A DNA stretch of 64,000 bases from an uncultured Pelagibacteraceae bacterium. GTDB lineage: Bacteria; Pseudomonadota; Alphaproteobacteria; Pelagibacterales; Pelagibacteraceae. The notes under the pieces were generated by a model. The model was not told the DNA's origin and did no database searches. It was given only the letters and a program-made list of their open reading frames with translations. Location: contig CACDII010000002.1 in NCBI GenBank assembly GCA_902552985.1, positions 1 through 64,000 of the forward strand, given 5' to 3'. Below are positions 1-8,842 of this stretch, piece by piece. The position numbers and the translations under genes were made by a program. Position 1 is the stretch's first letter. Each line of letters starts with the position of its first letter.

Positions 1-344
1 TTTATGGTAATATTGCTTATGATTTAGCATCTTTAGTAGACGATGTAAGATATAAAAGTTCAAAAAATTTGAAAGAAAAAATTTATAGTGAGTTCATTAA
101 ATCCAAAGTAGTTAACAATAAAAATTTTAAAAATGATTTCGAAATTTTATCTGTATTAAGGAATTTAAAAATAATTGGTATTTTTACAAGGTTGTCAGTA
201 AGAGATAAGAAGCATAATTATTTAAAACTAATTCCTCATGCTTGGAATTTAGTTGAATTAAGAATAAAAAATAATGATAATTTTAATGAACTTAAATTAA
301 TACTAAATAATTTTTTTTCTAAAAAAATTAGAAGGTTGAAATGA
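1..344 (+). CDS. AmgK-like sugar kinase / aminoglycoside phosphotransferase family, C-terminal part
   Basis: The gene is cut by the window edge. An open frame in phase with its stop runs from base 3, giving the last 113 residues. It opens with YDLASLVDD, the helix that follows the catalytic loop in aminoglycoside-phosphotransferase-fold kinases. Its ATGA overlap with a MurU-like nucleotidyltransferase suggests AmgK, the anomeric kinase that makes MurNAc/GlcNAc-1-phosphate in peptidoglycan sugar recycling. The family is seen in the sequence; the substrate is inferred only from the neighbour. Internal TTG/ATG codons are not true starts because the conserved motif lies before them. Confidence 0.75.
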   Translation, partial: YGNIAYDLASLVDDVRYKSSKNLKEKIYSEFIKSKVVNNKNFKNDFEILSVLRNLKIIGIFTRLSVRDKKHNYLKLIPHAWNLVELRIKNNDNFNELKLILNNFFSKKIRRLK

Positions 345-1033
345 GAATAGAAACTGCATTAATATTATGCGCAGGTTTTGGAAAAAGACTTAACCCTTTA
401 ACCTTAAAAAAACCAAAACCATTACTAGAAATTGATGGTATTACTTTGCTAGAAAATACAATTAATTTAATTAAAAAACTAAATATTTCTAATATAAAAA
501 TAAATTCTTATTATTTGAAAGATCAAATAAAAAATTTTATTTCTAAAAAAAAATTCAATATTAATATCGAAATTATTGATGATGGAGATAAAATTTTAGA
601 TACTGGTGGAGGAATATTAAATTTGACAAAAAAATCAAAAGAAAAAAATTTTTTAGTTTTTAATCCTGATACAATTTGGAATTTAGATTATTTAGATACT
701 ATTAACGAAATGGAAAATTATTTTTTTGAAAATAAAATTGATAATTTACTCATGGTAGTTAATAAAAACAAAAGTTTTGATAAAAGACTTAAAGGGGATT
801 TTGAACTTAAGATTAATCACTTAACCAAAAATCAAAAACTTAACAATTATATATTTACTGGATGTCAAATAATTAATAAAAATTTGTTATTAAAATTTAG
901 CGATAAATCTTTTTCAATTTTAAAAGTTTGGGAAGATTTAATTGACAAAGACAAACTATATGGCTTTGAAAGTTTCAATGAATTTGAACATGTGACCGAT
1001 ATAGAAATATATAAAAAATTAACTAAAAATTAA
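341..1033 (+). CDS. murU: MurU-like sugar-1-phosphate nucleotidyltransferase
   Basis: A 230-residue NTP-transferase. The N-terminus has the nucleotide-binding signature CAGFGKR followed by a KPKPLLEI block (about residues 10-31), and a metal-binding NPDT lies near residue 108. In MurU the enzyme joins UTP to MurNAc-1-phosphate to give UDP-MurNAc. The start overlaps the upstream kinase stop as ATGA, so the two are translationally coupled, which supports an AmgK/MurU recycling pair. Generic sugar nucleotidyltransferases look alike, so the substrate is not proven. The 3' end overlaps the convergent phosphoglycerate mutase gene by 15 bases. Confidence 0.75.
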   Translation: MRIETALILCAGFGKRLNPLTLKKPKPLLEIDGITLLENTINLIKKLNISNIKINSYYLKDQIKNFISKKKFNINIEIIDDGDKILDTGGGILNLTKKSKEKNFLVFNPDTIWNLDYLDTINEMENYFFENKIDNLLMVVNKNKSFDKRLKGDFELKINHLTKNQKLNNYIFTGCQIINKNLLLKFSDKSFSILKVWEDLIDKDKLYGFESFNEFEHVTDIEIYKKLTKN

Positions 1034-1735
1034 TAAATCTTTGGCTCTATTTTTGTCTAAATAATTTCCACTTATTAATTTTTTATTCTCACTAAATTTT
1101 AAAATAAGAGGGTTTCCAGTGGGTATTTCAAGTTTAGATATTTTATTATTATCTATTTTAAATAAATATTTGCAAAGTGCTCTTATTGAATTACCGTGTG
1201 CAGCAATTAAAATATTTTTATCCATTTTACTTTTTATATTTTTTTCAAAGAATGGTATTACTCTTTCATATGTGTTTTTGAGAGACTCGGTATCTGGAAT
1301 CTTATTTTTTGGAATATCTTTGTAAATTTCAATATTTATTGGATGATATGGGCTATTTTTATTTAGAGCTTCTGGCTGATTATCCCAAGACCTCCTAAAT
1401 TCATGAATTTTTTCTTCTCCATAAACTTTTTTCATTTCATTTTTATTTAAGCCAGTTAGTGATCCATAATGTCTTTCGTTAAGTTCCCACGCCTTTACAA
1501 CTTTATCATTCTTAATTCTTAATGTATTTAATATTAAATTTAAAGTTTCTATAGCTCTTTTCTGGTAAGAGGTGAAATAATAACTTATATCTAATTTTAA
1601 TTCTTTAATTAATTCGCCAGCCTTACATGCTTCTAGTTTACCATTTGGCGTTAAATCAACATCAACCCATCCAGTAAACCTATTCTGCAAATTCCATTCA
1701 CTTTGACCGTGTCTTACTAAAATTAAATGACTCAT
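1019..1735 (-). CDS. gpmA: 2,3-bisphosphoglycerate-dependent phosphoglycerate mutase
   Basis: Glycolytic and gluconeogenic enzyme interconverting 3- and 2-phosphoglycerate in the cytosol. The phosphohistidine motif RHG is at residues 8-10, followed by the family blocks FTGWVDVDLT and ELNERHYGSLTGLNK, which carries the catalytic Glu. The second active-site His is in AAHGNSIRAL. At 238 residues it has the normal length for the cofactor-dependent enzyme. It is transcribed alone on the minus strand and overlaps the convergent murU-like gene. Confidence 0.93.
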   Translation of the reverse strand: MSHLILVRHGQSEWNLQNRFTGWVDVDLTPNGKLEACKAGELIKELKLDISYYFTSYQKRAIETLNLILNTLRIKNDKVVKAWELNERHYGSLTGLNKNEMKKVYGEEKIHEFRRSWDNQPEALNKNSPYHPINIEIYKDIPKNKIPDTESLKNTYERVIPFFEKNIKSKMDKNILIAAHGNSIRALCKYLFKIDNNKISKLEIPTGNPLILKFSENKKLISGNYLDKNRAKDLLIFS

Positions 1736-1767
1736 AATTAAATTTTATTTATAACTTTAATGTATAA

Positions 1768-2136
1768 ATGAAAAAAATAATATTTCATATTTTAAACGTA
1801 ATCTTTATATTTTTGTATATTTATCCTGGAAGTGTTTTTGGTTTTTTATTTTATGGAAATTCTAACAAACAACCTCAAATTACCTCAGATTTTATAGTAT
1901 CTTCTAATCATGTTTATGCTTTTATGATATTGTCTATTTTTGGATTTATAAACTATTATAAAAGTAATAAAGCACTAATAGTTAGTTATCTGCTTTCAGC
2001 CTCAATTTTCCTAGAAGTGTTACACTTTAAGATACCAAATAGATCATTTCAATTTTCAGACTTGTTTGGTAACATAGTTGGAGTTTTGTTGGCAATTTTT
2101 ATTATTTATTTATTAAATTATTGGAGAAAAAATTGA
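1768..2136 (+). CDS. VanZ-like small membrane protein
   Basis: A 122-residue hydrophobic protein with about four membrane segments. The last part has the VanZ-family pattern of a Glu in a membrane helix (near FLEVLH), then an Arg-containing loop (PNRSF), an Asp (SDLFGN) and a final helix. Members occur widely in bacteria and their biochemical role is mostly unknown; VanZ itself gives low-level teicoplanin resistance. It ends across the ribosome-binding site of the next gene, so the pair is probably co-transcribed. The function here is not known. Confidence 0.6.
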   Translation: MKKIIFHILNVIFIFLYIYPGSVFGFLFYGNSNKQPQITSDFIVSSNHVYAFMILSIFGFINYYKSNKALIVSYLLSASIFLEVLHFKIPNRSFQFSDLFGNIVGVLLAIFIIYLLNYWRKN

Positions 2137-2441
2137 ATACATTCGAAGATAGAAAAAAAAGTTTTGAGAATAAATTTGCACACGATGAAGAATTAAAATT
2201 TAAAGTTGAAGCAAGAAAGAATAAATATATAGCACAATGGGCTTCACAAATTTTAGGCTATAATTCTGATCAAGAAAAAGATTATATTCAATCAGTTATA
2301 AAAGCCGATTTTCAAGAAGCAGGTGACGAAGATGTATTTAGAAAAATAAATGCTGACTTAAAAAATCACAATATTTCAGAAGAAGATATTAGAAAAAAAA
2401 TGAATGAGCTTAATGAAAAAGCTATTTCTGATTTTAGTTAA
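2133..2441 (+). CDS. DUF1476 protein, F1-ATPase inhibitor zeta-subunit family
   Basis: A 102-residue all-helical protein beginning NTFEDRKKSFENKFAHDEE, the hallmark N-terminus of the alphaproteobacterial DUF1476/zeta family. In Paracoccus that protein blocks the rotary F1-ATPase. I chose TTG at 2133 over the TTG at 2121. The GGAG at 2123-2126 is correctly placed 6 bases before 2133 and would lie inside the longer frame, and family proteins start at this residue. The last bases overlap the following nuclease gene. The family is firm; the inhibitory activity is known only from relatives. Confidence 0.88.
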   Translation: MNTFEDRKKSFENKFAHDEELKFKVEARKNKYIAQWASQILGYNSDQEKDYIQSVIKADFQEAGDEDVFRKINADLKNHNISEEDIRKKMNELNEKAISDFS

Positions 2442-2910
2442 TATTGTTTTTATTTTTAATATTTCCCTTGCTACTGAAATCTCAGGAGAGGCTGAGGTTA
2501 TTGACGGGGATACAGTAAAAATTAATGGAAAGAAAATTCGATTATTTGGTATTGATGCTCCTGAAAAGAATCAAATCTGTAAAAAAAATTGGTTATCTGT
2601 GAGTTTTTTTACTTTCAATAAAAATTACTATTGTGGAAAAGTCACAACAAAAAAACTAAAAAAATTTATTTTAAATAAAGAAGTCAAATGTATTGGCAAT
2701 CAAATTGATAGATATAATAGATTAATTGCAATATGTTATTTAAGGAGTAAGGATATAAACATGTGGTTAGTTCGAAATGGTCTTGCCGTTTCATATAAAA
2801 AATATTCCTCAAAATACTTACATCAAGAAAAATTAGCCAAAAAAGAAAAAATAGGTTTATGGCAAGGTAAATTTGATATGCCATGGGAATGGAGAAAAAA
2901 AAATAAATGA
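2413..2910 (+). CDS. Secreted thermonuclease-like (SNase-fold) nuclease
   Basis: About 165 residues. A cleavable-looking signal peptide (residues 1-20, ending SLA) is followed by the staphylococcal nuclease fold. The sequence VIDGDTVKINGKKIRLFGIDAPE carries the calcium-binding Asp (D31/D33), active-site R43 and E51, with a second conserved Arg in RYNRL. It probably degrades nucleic acid in the periplasm or outside the cell. The ATG at 2413 is preferred to 2404 because the signal peptide then begins MKK. The gene overlaps the DUF1476 gene by 29 bases, so it is likely in the same transcript. Confidence 0.82.
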   Translation: MKKLFLILVNIVFIFNISLATEISGEAEVIDGDTVKINGKKIRLFGIDAPEKNQICKKNWLSVSFFTFNKNYYCGKVTTKKLKKFILNKEVKCIGNQIDRYNRLIAICYLRSKDINMWLVRNGLAVSYKKYSSKYLHQEKLAKKEKIGLWQGKFDMPWEWRKKNK

Positions 2911-2925
2911 TTTATAAAGTTATTA

Positions 2926-3522
2926 GTGATTCGTTTAGATAAATATTTTTTTATATTATTTTTTTTATTATCATCTTGCTCTTCAATTCCAAAAAATACT
3001 TCAGACGGATGTTCAATTTTTTCAGAAAGGTATTTGTGGTATAAATATGCAAAAAAAACAGAGCAAAAATGGGGAACACCAATTTATATACAATTAGCAA
3101 TCATAAAAATGGAGTCTGACTTTGATTGGTTGGCAAAACCAGATAGAGAAAAAATATTTAAGGTTATACCATATAAAAGACCATCTAGTTCTTTTGGCTA
3201 TTCTCAGGCAGTTAAAGGGACCTGGAAACAATATAAAAAAGAAACAAACAACCCTTTAGCAACAAGAGTTCGGTTTAAAGATAGTGTTGATTTTATTGGT
3301 TGGTATACAAACAAAACCCAAAAAATTTTAAAAATTTCAAAAAAAGATGCTTTTAAACAATATATTGCATATCATGAAGGCTGGGGAAATTATAAAAATT
3401 ATAAAAAAAATCAAAAAGTTATTTTGTTAGCTAAGAAAGTCCAAGCTCAATCTAAAAAATATAAAAATCAACTTAATAGATGTAGCAAGTCTTTAAATAA
3501 AAAAAAATATATAATTTTTTAA
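2926..3522 (+). CDS. Lipoprotein with lysozyme/transglycosylase-like fold
   Basis: A 198-residue protein starting at GTG. It has a lipoprotein signal (LLSSC, lipidated Cys at 18). A candidate catalytic Glu is in KMESDF (E64), followed by SSFGYSQAVKGTW, which resembles the GxxGLMQ...TW element of soluble lytic transglycosylases. The YHEGWGNY block near the end also fits the lysozyme-like fold. It probably cleaves or binds peptidoglycan from the inner face of a membrane. The stop codon shares TTAA with the stop of the convergent RND gene. Catalytic activity is inferred from motifs only. Confidence 0.65.
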   Translation: MIRLDKYFFILFFLLSSCSSIPKNTSDGCSIFSERYLWYKYAKKTEQKWGTPIYIQLAIIKMESDFDWLAKPDREKIFKVIPYKRPSSSFGYSQAVKGTWKQYKKETNNPLATRVRFKDSVDFIGWYTNKTQKILKISKKDAFKQYIAYHEGWGNYKNYKKNQKVILLAKKVQAQSKKYKNQLNRCSKSLNKKKYIIF

Positions 3523-6500
3523 TCTAATTGTTTTTTTAACTCTATATCAATAGCATCAATCCTTTTTGTATTTTTTGCTAAAGCAAGATACATGCTAGGA
3601 GTTACGTATAATGTAAAGAAAGTTGATATTATCATTCCACCTAATATTGTTGCACCTACTGCAAGCCTCGATCCTTCTCCCGCGCCAGGTCCAATATTAC
3701 CTACTACCAAAGGTAACATCGCTATCATAGTACTTAACGAAGTCATGATAATAGCTCTAAATCTTAGTCTACAGGCCTCTTTTATTGAATCAATCAGACT
3801 TTTTCCTTCTGTTCTTAATTGATTTGCCCAGTCAACAATTAGAATACTATTTTTTGTTGATATTCCAATTAGTATGATTAGTGCGATTTGAGAAAATATA
3901 TTTATAGACGTATTGAATAATAATATAAATATTATTCCTCCGAATACTGCAAGCGGTACTGTTAATATAATTATAAAAGGGTGTACAAAAGAATTGAAAG
4001 TTGCTGCCATTACAAGATAGGCTGTTAATAATGCTAAAGCAAAAATTATAAAAAGTTCATTACTAGTTTCTTTTAATTCTTCAGATTTTCCTTTCCAAGC
4101 TAGTTGAGCTTGGGGAGCATCTTCTTGAACTATTTTTTCAAGAAAATTTATTGCTTCGCTTAAAGTATAGTTTTCGCTTATAGTAGCAGAGATTGTTACA
4201 GCTTTTTGTCTATTATATCTTGATAAAATTTTTGCCGAACCTTCCTCTTTAAATTCCACAAGGTTTGCCAGAGAAATTAATTTCCCTGTAGTTTCTGATC
4301 TAACAAAAATTTTACTTAAACTTTCACTATTCCTTCTATCTGAAATATTTTGTTGTAAAATTATTGGATATTCTTTTCCTAATTTATTAAATTTAGTAAC
4401 TGTTTTTCCTCCAAAAAGTGTTTCAATTGTTCTGCCAATTGTTTCACCCGATACTCCCAAATCACTTGCTCTTTTTTTATTAATTATAAGTTTAATTTCT
4501 GGCTTATCTTTAGAATAGTCAGATTTTATCTGAGATAAATTTTTATTTTCTCTCATTTTTGAAATTATTTCATTCTGGATTTTTTCCAATTCTTCATAAC
4601 TTTTACCTAAAATAACCATTTGAACCGGCTTATTATAATTTGAGATTCTAATTGATTGAGGAGAGATTGGAAAAGCAACAGTTTGTGGAACAGTAACAAT
4701 TTTTCCAATTGCATTTCTCATAATAGTTTGTGAATCCTTTTTTCTATTTTTCCAATCATCTAGAAGAGCAATAATTATAAAACTATTATAAGACTTACTT
4801 GAACGACCAAAACCAGGAACCCTCATTATTATTTTTTGGTAAGATTCTTTGTCGTCTTGCAATAAAGGGATTAATCTTTTTTCAACATCTTCAGCTCTTT
4901 TTTTTGTATAATTAAATGAACTTCCTTCATCAGTAAAGCCCATAACCAAATAGACTCCTCTATCTTCCATTGGCAATAATTCTTTATTTGCAAAATTGTA
5001 AAGAAGACTGGATGCTCCGACAATAAATAAAATAAAATAAATAATAATTTTTTTTTTATATATCCAGTAATCTAAAGTCTCAAAGTAAAAATTCGAAAAA
5101 GATTTAAATATATTCTCAAACTTTATTATTATTTTAATTTTTTTATTTTCTTTGTTTAAAAATTTACTCCCCAACATTGGAGAAAGAGTTAGTGCTACAA
5201 ACGAAGAAACAATTATAGCAAAAGATAACGTTATTGCCGTTTCCCTAAACAATGTACCGGCTATTCCTTCTATAAAAATTAATGGTAAAAAAACTGCTAT
5301 TAAAATTAAAGTGGTAGCGATTATAGCAAAAGTTATTTGTCTCGATCCTTTATAAGCTGCAACTAAAGGTGTTTCTCCGTTTTCTATTCTCCTATAAATA
5401 GCATCAGTCATTATTACAGAGTCGTCAGTTATAATTCCGATTGCCAAAATAAAACTGAGTAAAACAAATATATTTATAGATAAGTCAAATAAATATATTC
5501 CAAGAAAAGAAGCAATTAAACTTACAGGTAAGGCAACTGCGGGGACAATAACAGCCTTTATGTTTCCTAAGAATAAATAAATAATTCCTACTACTAAAAT
5601 AAAAGCTAATATAAGTGTTTTATAAACTTCAAAAATTGCAGCATTAATATATGTTGCTCTATTAAATGAAACTTCTAAGTCCAAGCCTTCTGGTAGTGTC
5701 TTTCTTACTTCTTTAACTCTTTTTTTAATATCTTTTGATAATTCAACTGTAGAAGCACCAGTCCTAGCATATATACCTATTCCAACTGTTTTTAAATCCA
5801 ATGCTTTTTTACTTTGTGCTTTAAATAATGTTTTTTCTGATACTGGGCCAAATTCTATCTCAGCAATATCCTCAAGCCTGATGACACTGTCTTTATTTTT
5901 TTTAATTGGTAAACTTTTTATTGATTTAATATCTTTATAAGACTTATCCAAATTAATTGTTAAATCAACATTCTCTGCCTCTAGTGTCCCAGCCGGTAAG
6001 CTTACATTTTCATTTCTTAAAGACTGTTCAACTTCTTGAATAGTAATATCATTTGCTGCCAATTTTATTGGATCCACCCAAACTCTGATACTTAGTTCTC
6101 TTAAACCTCCAACCAAAATTCTACCAACATTTTTTACACTTGAAAAATTATCAACAAGATATCTTCTAGCGTAATCTCCAAGCTCTAAATCACTCCAAGT
6201 TGAAGATGATAAAGAAAGCCACATAGTAGTCGTAAAACCAGCAGCTTGTTTTAATATTTGTGGAGCTTTTGAATCTTCAGGAAGATTATCCACTACTCTC
6301 GCTACCCTCTCTCGAATATCATTTGCAGCGGAGTCCAAATCAACTGAAGTATAAAATTCAATTTTTATTGTACTTCTTCCATTTTCTGAAATCGAATCAA
6401 TATTTTTTATTCCTTCGGCTCCACCTACAACATCTTCAATTATCTGTGTAATTTCTTGATCAACTATTGGTGCAGACGCTGATTGATAATCTACTTGGAT

Positions 6501-6641
6501 TTGTACTACTGGTGGCTGAAGTCCGTTCGGAAGTTCTCTAACTGGCAGTTTCCAAAAAACAAATAAACCAAAAACCATTAAAATTAAAGAGAAGACAGTT
6601 GATACAACTGGCCTTTTTATACTGAGATCAGTTATAAACAT
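3519..6641 (-). CDS. RND-family efflux pump, inner-membrane transporter
   Basis: A 1040-residue HAE1-type RND permease with the standard two repeats of a periplasmic loop plus membrane bundle. TM4 carries the proton-relay pair D406/D407 (GIITDD), and K930 lies in STKNSIL, matching the essential residues of AcrB. The N-terminus (ITDLSIKRPV) is typical. It should export lipophilic compounds using the proton gradient as part of a three-part pump. Its adaptor gene ends 6 bases upstream in the same operon. No outer-membrane channel gene is nearby. The substrate is unknown. Confidence 0.93.
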   Translation of the reverse strand: MFITDLSIKRPVVSTVFSLILMVFGLFVFWKLPVRELPNGLQPPVVQIQVDYQSASAPIVDQEITQIIEDVVGGAEGIKNIDSISENGRSTIKIEFYTSVDLDSAANDIRERVARVVDNLPEDSKAPQILKQAAGFTTTMWLSLSSSTWSDLELGDYARRYLVDNFSSVKNVGRILVGGLRELSIRVWVDPIKLAANDITIQEVEQSLRNENVSLPAGTLEAENVDLTINLDKSYKDIKSIKSLPIKKNKDSVIRLEDIAEIEFGPVSEKTLFKAQSKKALDLKTVGIGIYARTGASTVELSKDIKKRVKEVRKTLPEGLDLEVSFNRATYINAAIFEVYKTLILAFILVVGIIYLFLGNIKAVIVPAVALPVSLIASFLGIYLFDLSINIFVLLSFILAIGIITDDSVIMTDAIYRRIENGETPLVAAYKGSRQITFAIIATTLILIAVFLPLIFIEGIAGTLFRETAITLSFAIIVSSFVALTLSPMLGSKFLNKENKKIKIIIKFENIFKSFSNFYFETLDYWIYKKKIIIYFILFIVGASSLLYNFANKELLPMEDRGVYLVMGFTDEGSSFNYTKKRAEDVEKRLIPLLQDDKESYQKIIMRVPGFGRSSKSYNSFIIIALLDDWKNRKKDSQTIMRNAIGKIVTVPQTVAFPISPQSIRISNYNKPVQMVILGKSYEELEKIQNEIISKMRENKNLSQIKSDYSKDKPEIKLIINKKRASDLGVSGETIGRTIETLFGGKTVTKFNKLGKEYPIILQQNISDRRNSESLSKIFVRSETTGKLISLANLVEFKEEGSAKILSRYNRQKAVTISATISENYTLSEAINFLEKIVQEDAPQAQLAWKGKSEELKETSNELFIIFALALLTAYLVMAATFNSFVHPFIIILTVPLAVFGGIIFILLFNTSINIFSQIALIILIGISTKNSILIVDWANQLRTEGKSLIDSIKEACRLRFRAIIMTSLSTMIAMLPLVVGNIGPGAGEGSRLAVGATILGGMIISTFFTLYVTPSMYLALAKNTKRIDAIDIELKKQLD

Positions 6642-6647
6642 AATAAG

Positions 6648-7523
6648 CTAGTTTTTAGTTATAATTGGTTTTATTTTTGCTCCAGGTCTAGTTTTGGCCA
6701 AACCTTCTGCTACAATTTTATCATTTTCTTGTAATCCGGAAATTATTTCCACATTGCCAGAAGTTCTCATTCCAGTTTTTATTTCTACTTTTTTAATGAT
6801 GTTGTCTTGTACTACTTTATATGCATAGGCTTTATTACCCTCTAAAATAATACTTGTGTCTGGAATTCCTAAAGAATTTTTTTCATTATATAATATAGCA
6901 ACTTCTAAAAGTGCTCCTGGTATAAGTTCCGATTTTTCATTAATTATTTTAATTCTTACAAGTAAACTTCTTGTTTCAGGATTAATTCTGCTCGCAACAG
7001 AATCTACTTTACCTTCGTATATTTTATCTTCAAATCCTGAAAAATTAGCTTCAATGGAAAGGCCTTTTTTCATAGCTGCAGCGTAAGTTTCAGGAACTTT
7101 TATATCTGAATAAATTATAGAAGAATCATCTAGCGTTAAAATAATTGAACTTTCAGAAACAAGAACATCATCTGATAAACCTCTTTTACCTAATATTCCA
7201 TCGAATGGAGCAACTATATTTTCTGTTTGTAATTTTGCAATTATTTCACCTTTTTTCACTTTAGTATTAAAATTTATAGGGGCTAATAAATTTGCTTTTT
7301 TAAGTCTAAAAGATTTTGTTTTTTTTGGAATAGCTGTTCCAAATGACTCTAATCTTTGAGTAAAATTTAGATTTTTAACATTTGTAATTATCAAACCAGG
7401 AGGTGGTCTTTTACTAAATTTTTTTTTAAAATGATTTCCAACCATAGTTCTTCCAATAATGATGATTGCTATTATTAGAAAGAAAGTAATAATTATCGAA
7501 GTAATTTTTTTTGAACTTTTCAT
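6648..7523 (-). CDS. RND efflux pump periplasmic adaptor (membrane fusion protein)
   Basis: A 291-residue HlyD/AcrA-family protein. An N-terminal membrane anchor (residues 8-25) leads to a split lipoyl/biotinyl-like half-motif (LLAPINFNTKVKKGEIIAKL ... IVAPFDGILGKRG), then the beta-barrel and membrane-proximal domains. It lies directly upstream of the RND transporter, 6 bases apart. It is clearly shorter than AcrA/MdtA (about 380-415 residues). The long alpha-helical hairpin that meets the outer-membrane channel is nearly absent between the two lipoyl halves. Confidence 0.88.
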   Translation of the reverse strand: MKSSKKITSIIITFFLIIAIIIIGRTMVGNHFKKKFSKRPPPGLIITNVKNLNFTQRLESFGTAIPKKTKSFRLKKANLLAPINFNTKVKKGEIIAKLQTENIVAPFDGILGKRGLSDDVLVSESSIILTLDDSSIIYSDIKVPETYAAAMKKGLSIEANFSGFEDKIYEGKVDSVASRINPETRSLLVRIKIINEKSELIPGALLEVAILYNEKNSLGIPDTSIILEGNKAYAYKVVQDNIIKKVEIKTGMRTSGNVEIISGLQENDKIVAEGLAKTRPGAKIKPIITKN

Positions 7524-7528
7524 TTTTT

Positions 7529-8350
7529 TTATAATTCTATTTTACCATATTCAGCCCAAGACCCATCATAAACAGTAGGCAAATATTTATCATTAATCAA
7601 AGAATATGCTAGAGCTAAAACTGCAGCAGTAATACCTGAACCACAAGAAAATACAACATTGATTTCGTTATCAATTCCCATTTTTTTAAATTTTTCTTTA
7701 ATAAATTTTTTTTTAATAAAAGTTTTATTTTTTGCATCAATAACCTCATTAAAGGGTAAACATTGTGAATCTTCAATTGAGCCACTTCTTAGATTGGGTC
7801 TTGGTTCATCTTCTAGTCCTAAAAATCTATTTTTACTTCTCGCATCGACAACTACAAATTTTTTTTTTTTAATATTTTCTTTTATTTCACTTTTGTTTTT
7901 AACTAACTTTTTTATTATTTTTGCTTTGTAATTTTTTTTAACAGTTTTTGTATTTAACTTTGTAGTTTTTCTATTTTCTTTTTTCCATTTTGTAAAACCA
8001 CCATCTAATACAGAAATTAACTTTGGATTATGTCCAAAAAAAATAAATGTGTACCAACATCTACAAGAACTTATTACATCTGAACTATCATAAACAATAA
8101 TTCTATCCTCATTTTTTATTCCTAAATTAGAAATAATTTCCCTCCATTGATTTTTATCTGGAAGCATATGAGGAAGATCAGTTTTTTTATTAGAAAATTT
8201 ATCAATATCAAAAAAAATAGCATTTTTAATATGATCTTTTTTATATTCTTCGTAAGCATTTCTATTTGTGTTAGGCATGTGCCAGGAAGAATCAATGATT
8301 TTAACTTTTGAGTGATTGTTTTCTAACCATTCTGTAGAAACAAGACTCAT
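7529..8350 (-). CDS. sseA: 3-mercaptopyruvate/thiosulfate sulfurtransferase
   Basis: Two tandem rhodanese domains in 273 residues: an inactive N-terminal one (VSTEWLENN..., DDS-type loop) and a catalytic C-terminal one. The active-site loop CGSGITA has the persulfide Cys at 236; CGSG(V/I)T is characteristic of mercaptopyruvate sulfurtransferase rather than thiosulfate rhodanese. It moves sulfur to thiol acceptors or cyanide. The start overlaps the msrA stop by one base (TAATG on the minus strand), so the two are co-translated, a sensible pairing of sulfur and redox functions. Confidence 0.9.
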   Translation of the reverse strand: MSLVSTEWLENNHSKVKIIDSSWHMPNTNRNAYEEYKKDHIKNAIFFDIDKFSNKKTDLPHMLPDKNQWREIISNLGIKNEDRIIVYDSSDVISSCRCWYTFIFFGHNPKLISVLDGGFTKWKKENRKTTKLNTKTVKKNYKAKIIKKLVKNKSEIKENIKKKKFVVVDARSKNRFLGLEDEPRPNLRSGSIEDSQCLPFNEVIDAKNKTFIKKKFIKEKFKKMGIDNEINVVFSCGSGITAAVLALAYSLINDKYLPTVYDGSWAEYGKIEL

Positions 8351-8799
8351 TACAAACTATTTTTTTGAATATATTTTTGATGATAATCCTCTGCTTTGCA
8401 ATAATTTTTTTCTTTAGAAATATTTGTAACTATTTTTCTTTTATATTTACCGTCCAGATTTGTTTTAACTTTTTCGGCAATTATTTTTTGCTCATCATCA
8501 AGAAAAAAAATTTCACTTCTATATTGAGTTCCTACATCTGGACCTTGCATATTAAGTGTGGTTGGGTCATGCATTTCAAAAAATTTTTCTACTAATTTTT
8601 CATAGGATATTTTTTTTTCATCAAATTCTATTTTTACAACTTCTGCATGGTTTGTTTCTCCACCACATACATCTTCATAGGTAGTTTTATCGACATTACC
8701 ACCACAATAACCAACTTCTGTATTTATAATTCCATTTAATTTAGAAAAGTTTTCTTCAGGTTTCCAAAAACATCCCAATGCAAAAATAGCTTTTTTCAT
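8350..8799 (-). CDS. msrA: Peptide-methionine (S)-S-oxide reductase
   Basis: A 149-residue MsrA with the active-site signature GCFW (C10), then GYCGG and the CGGETNHAEVVKIEFD block. It repairs oxidised methionine in proteins with electrons from thioredoxin. A further Cys at 134 (YCKAEDYHQKY) may be the resolving cysteine. It is first in a two-gene operon with sseA. It is short compared with enterobacterial MsrA, as is common for streamlined forms. Confidence 0.93.
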   Translation of the reverse strand: MKKAIFALGCFWKPEENFSKLNGIINTEVGYCGGNVDKTTYEDVCGGETNHAEVVKIEFDEKKISYEKLVEKFFEMHDPTTLNMQGPDVGTQYRSEIFFLDDEQKIIAEKVKTNLDGKYKRKIVTNISKEKNYCKAEDYHQKYIQKNSL

Positions 8800-8842
8800 A
8801 ATTTTCTATTAAAAGTAATTAATTATAATTTAAATAATACAA

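Noticed and set aside
3592..6451. Open frames on the plus strand opposite the RND transporter
   Set aside because: They are antisense shadows of a well-supported 1040-residue gene, without ribosome sites or recognisable motifs. The same holds for frames opposite xdhB, azgA, groEL, ptrB, ileS, glcB and secA.
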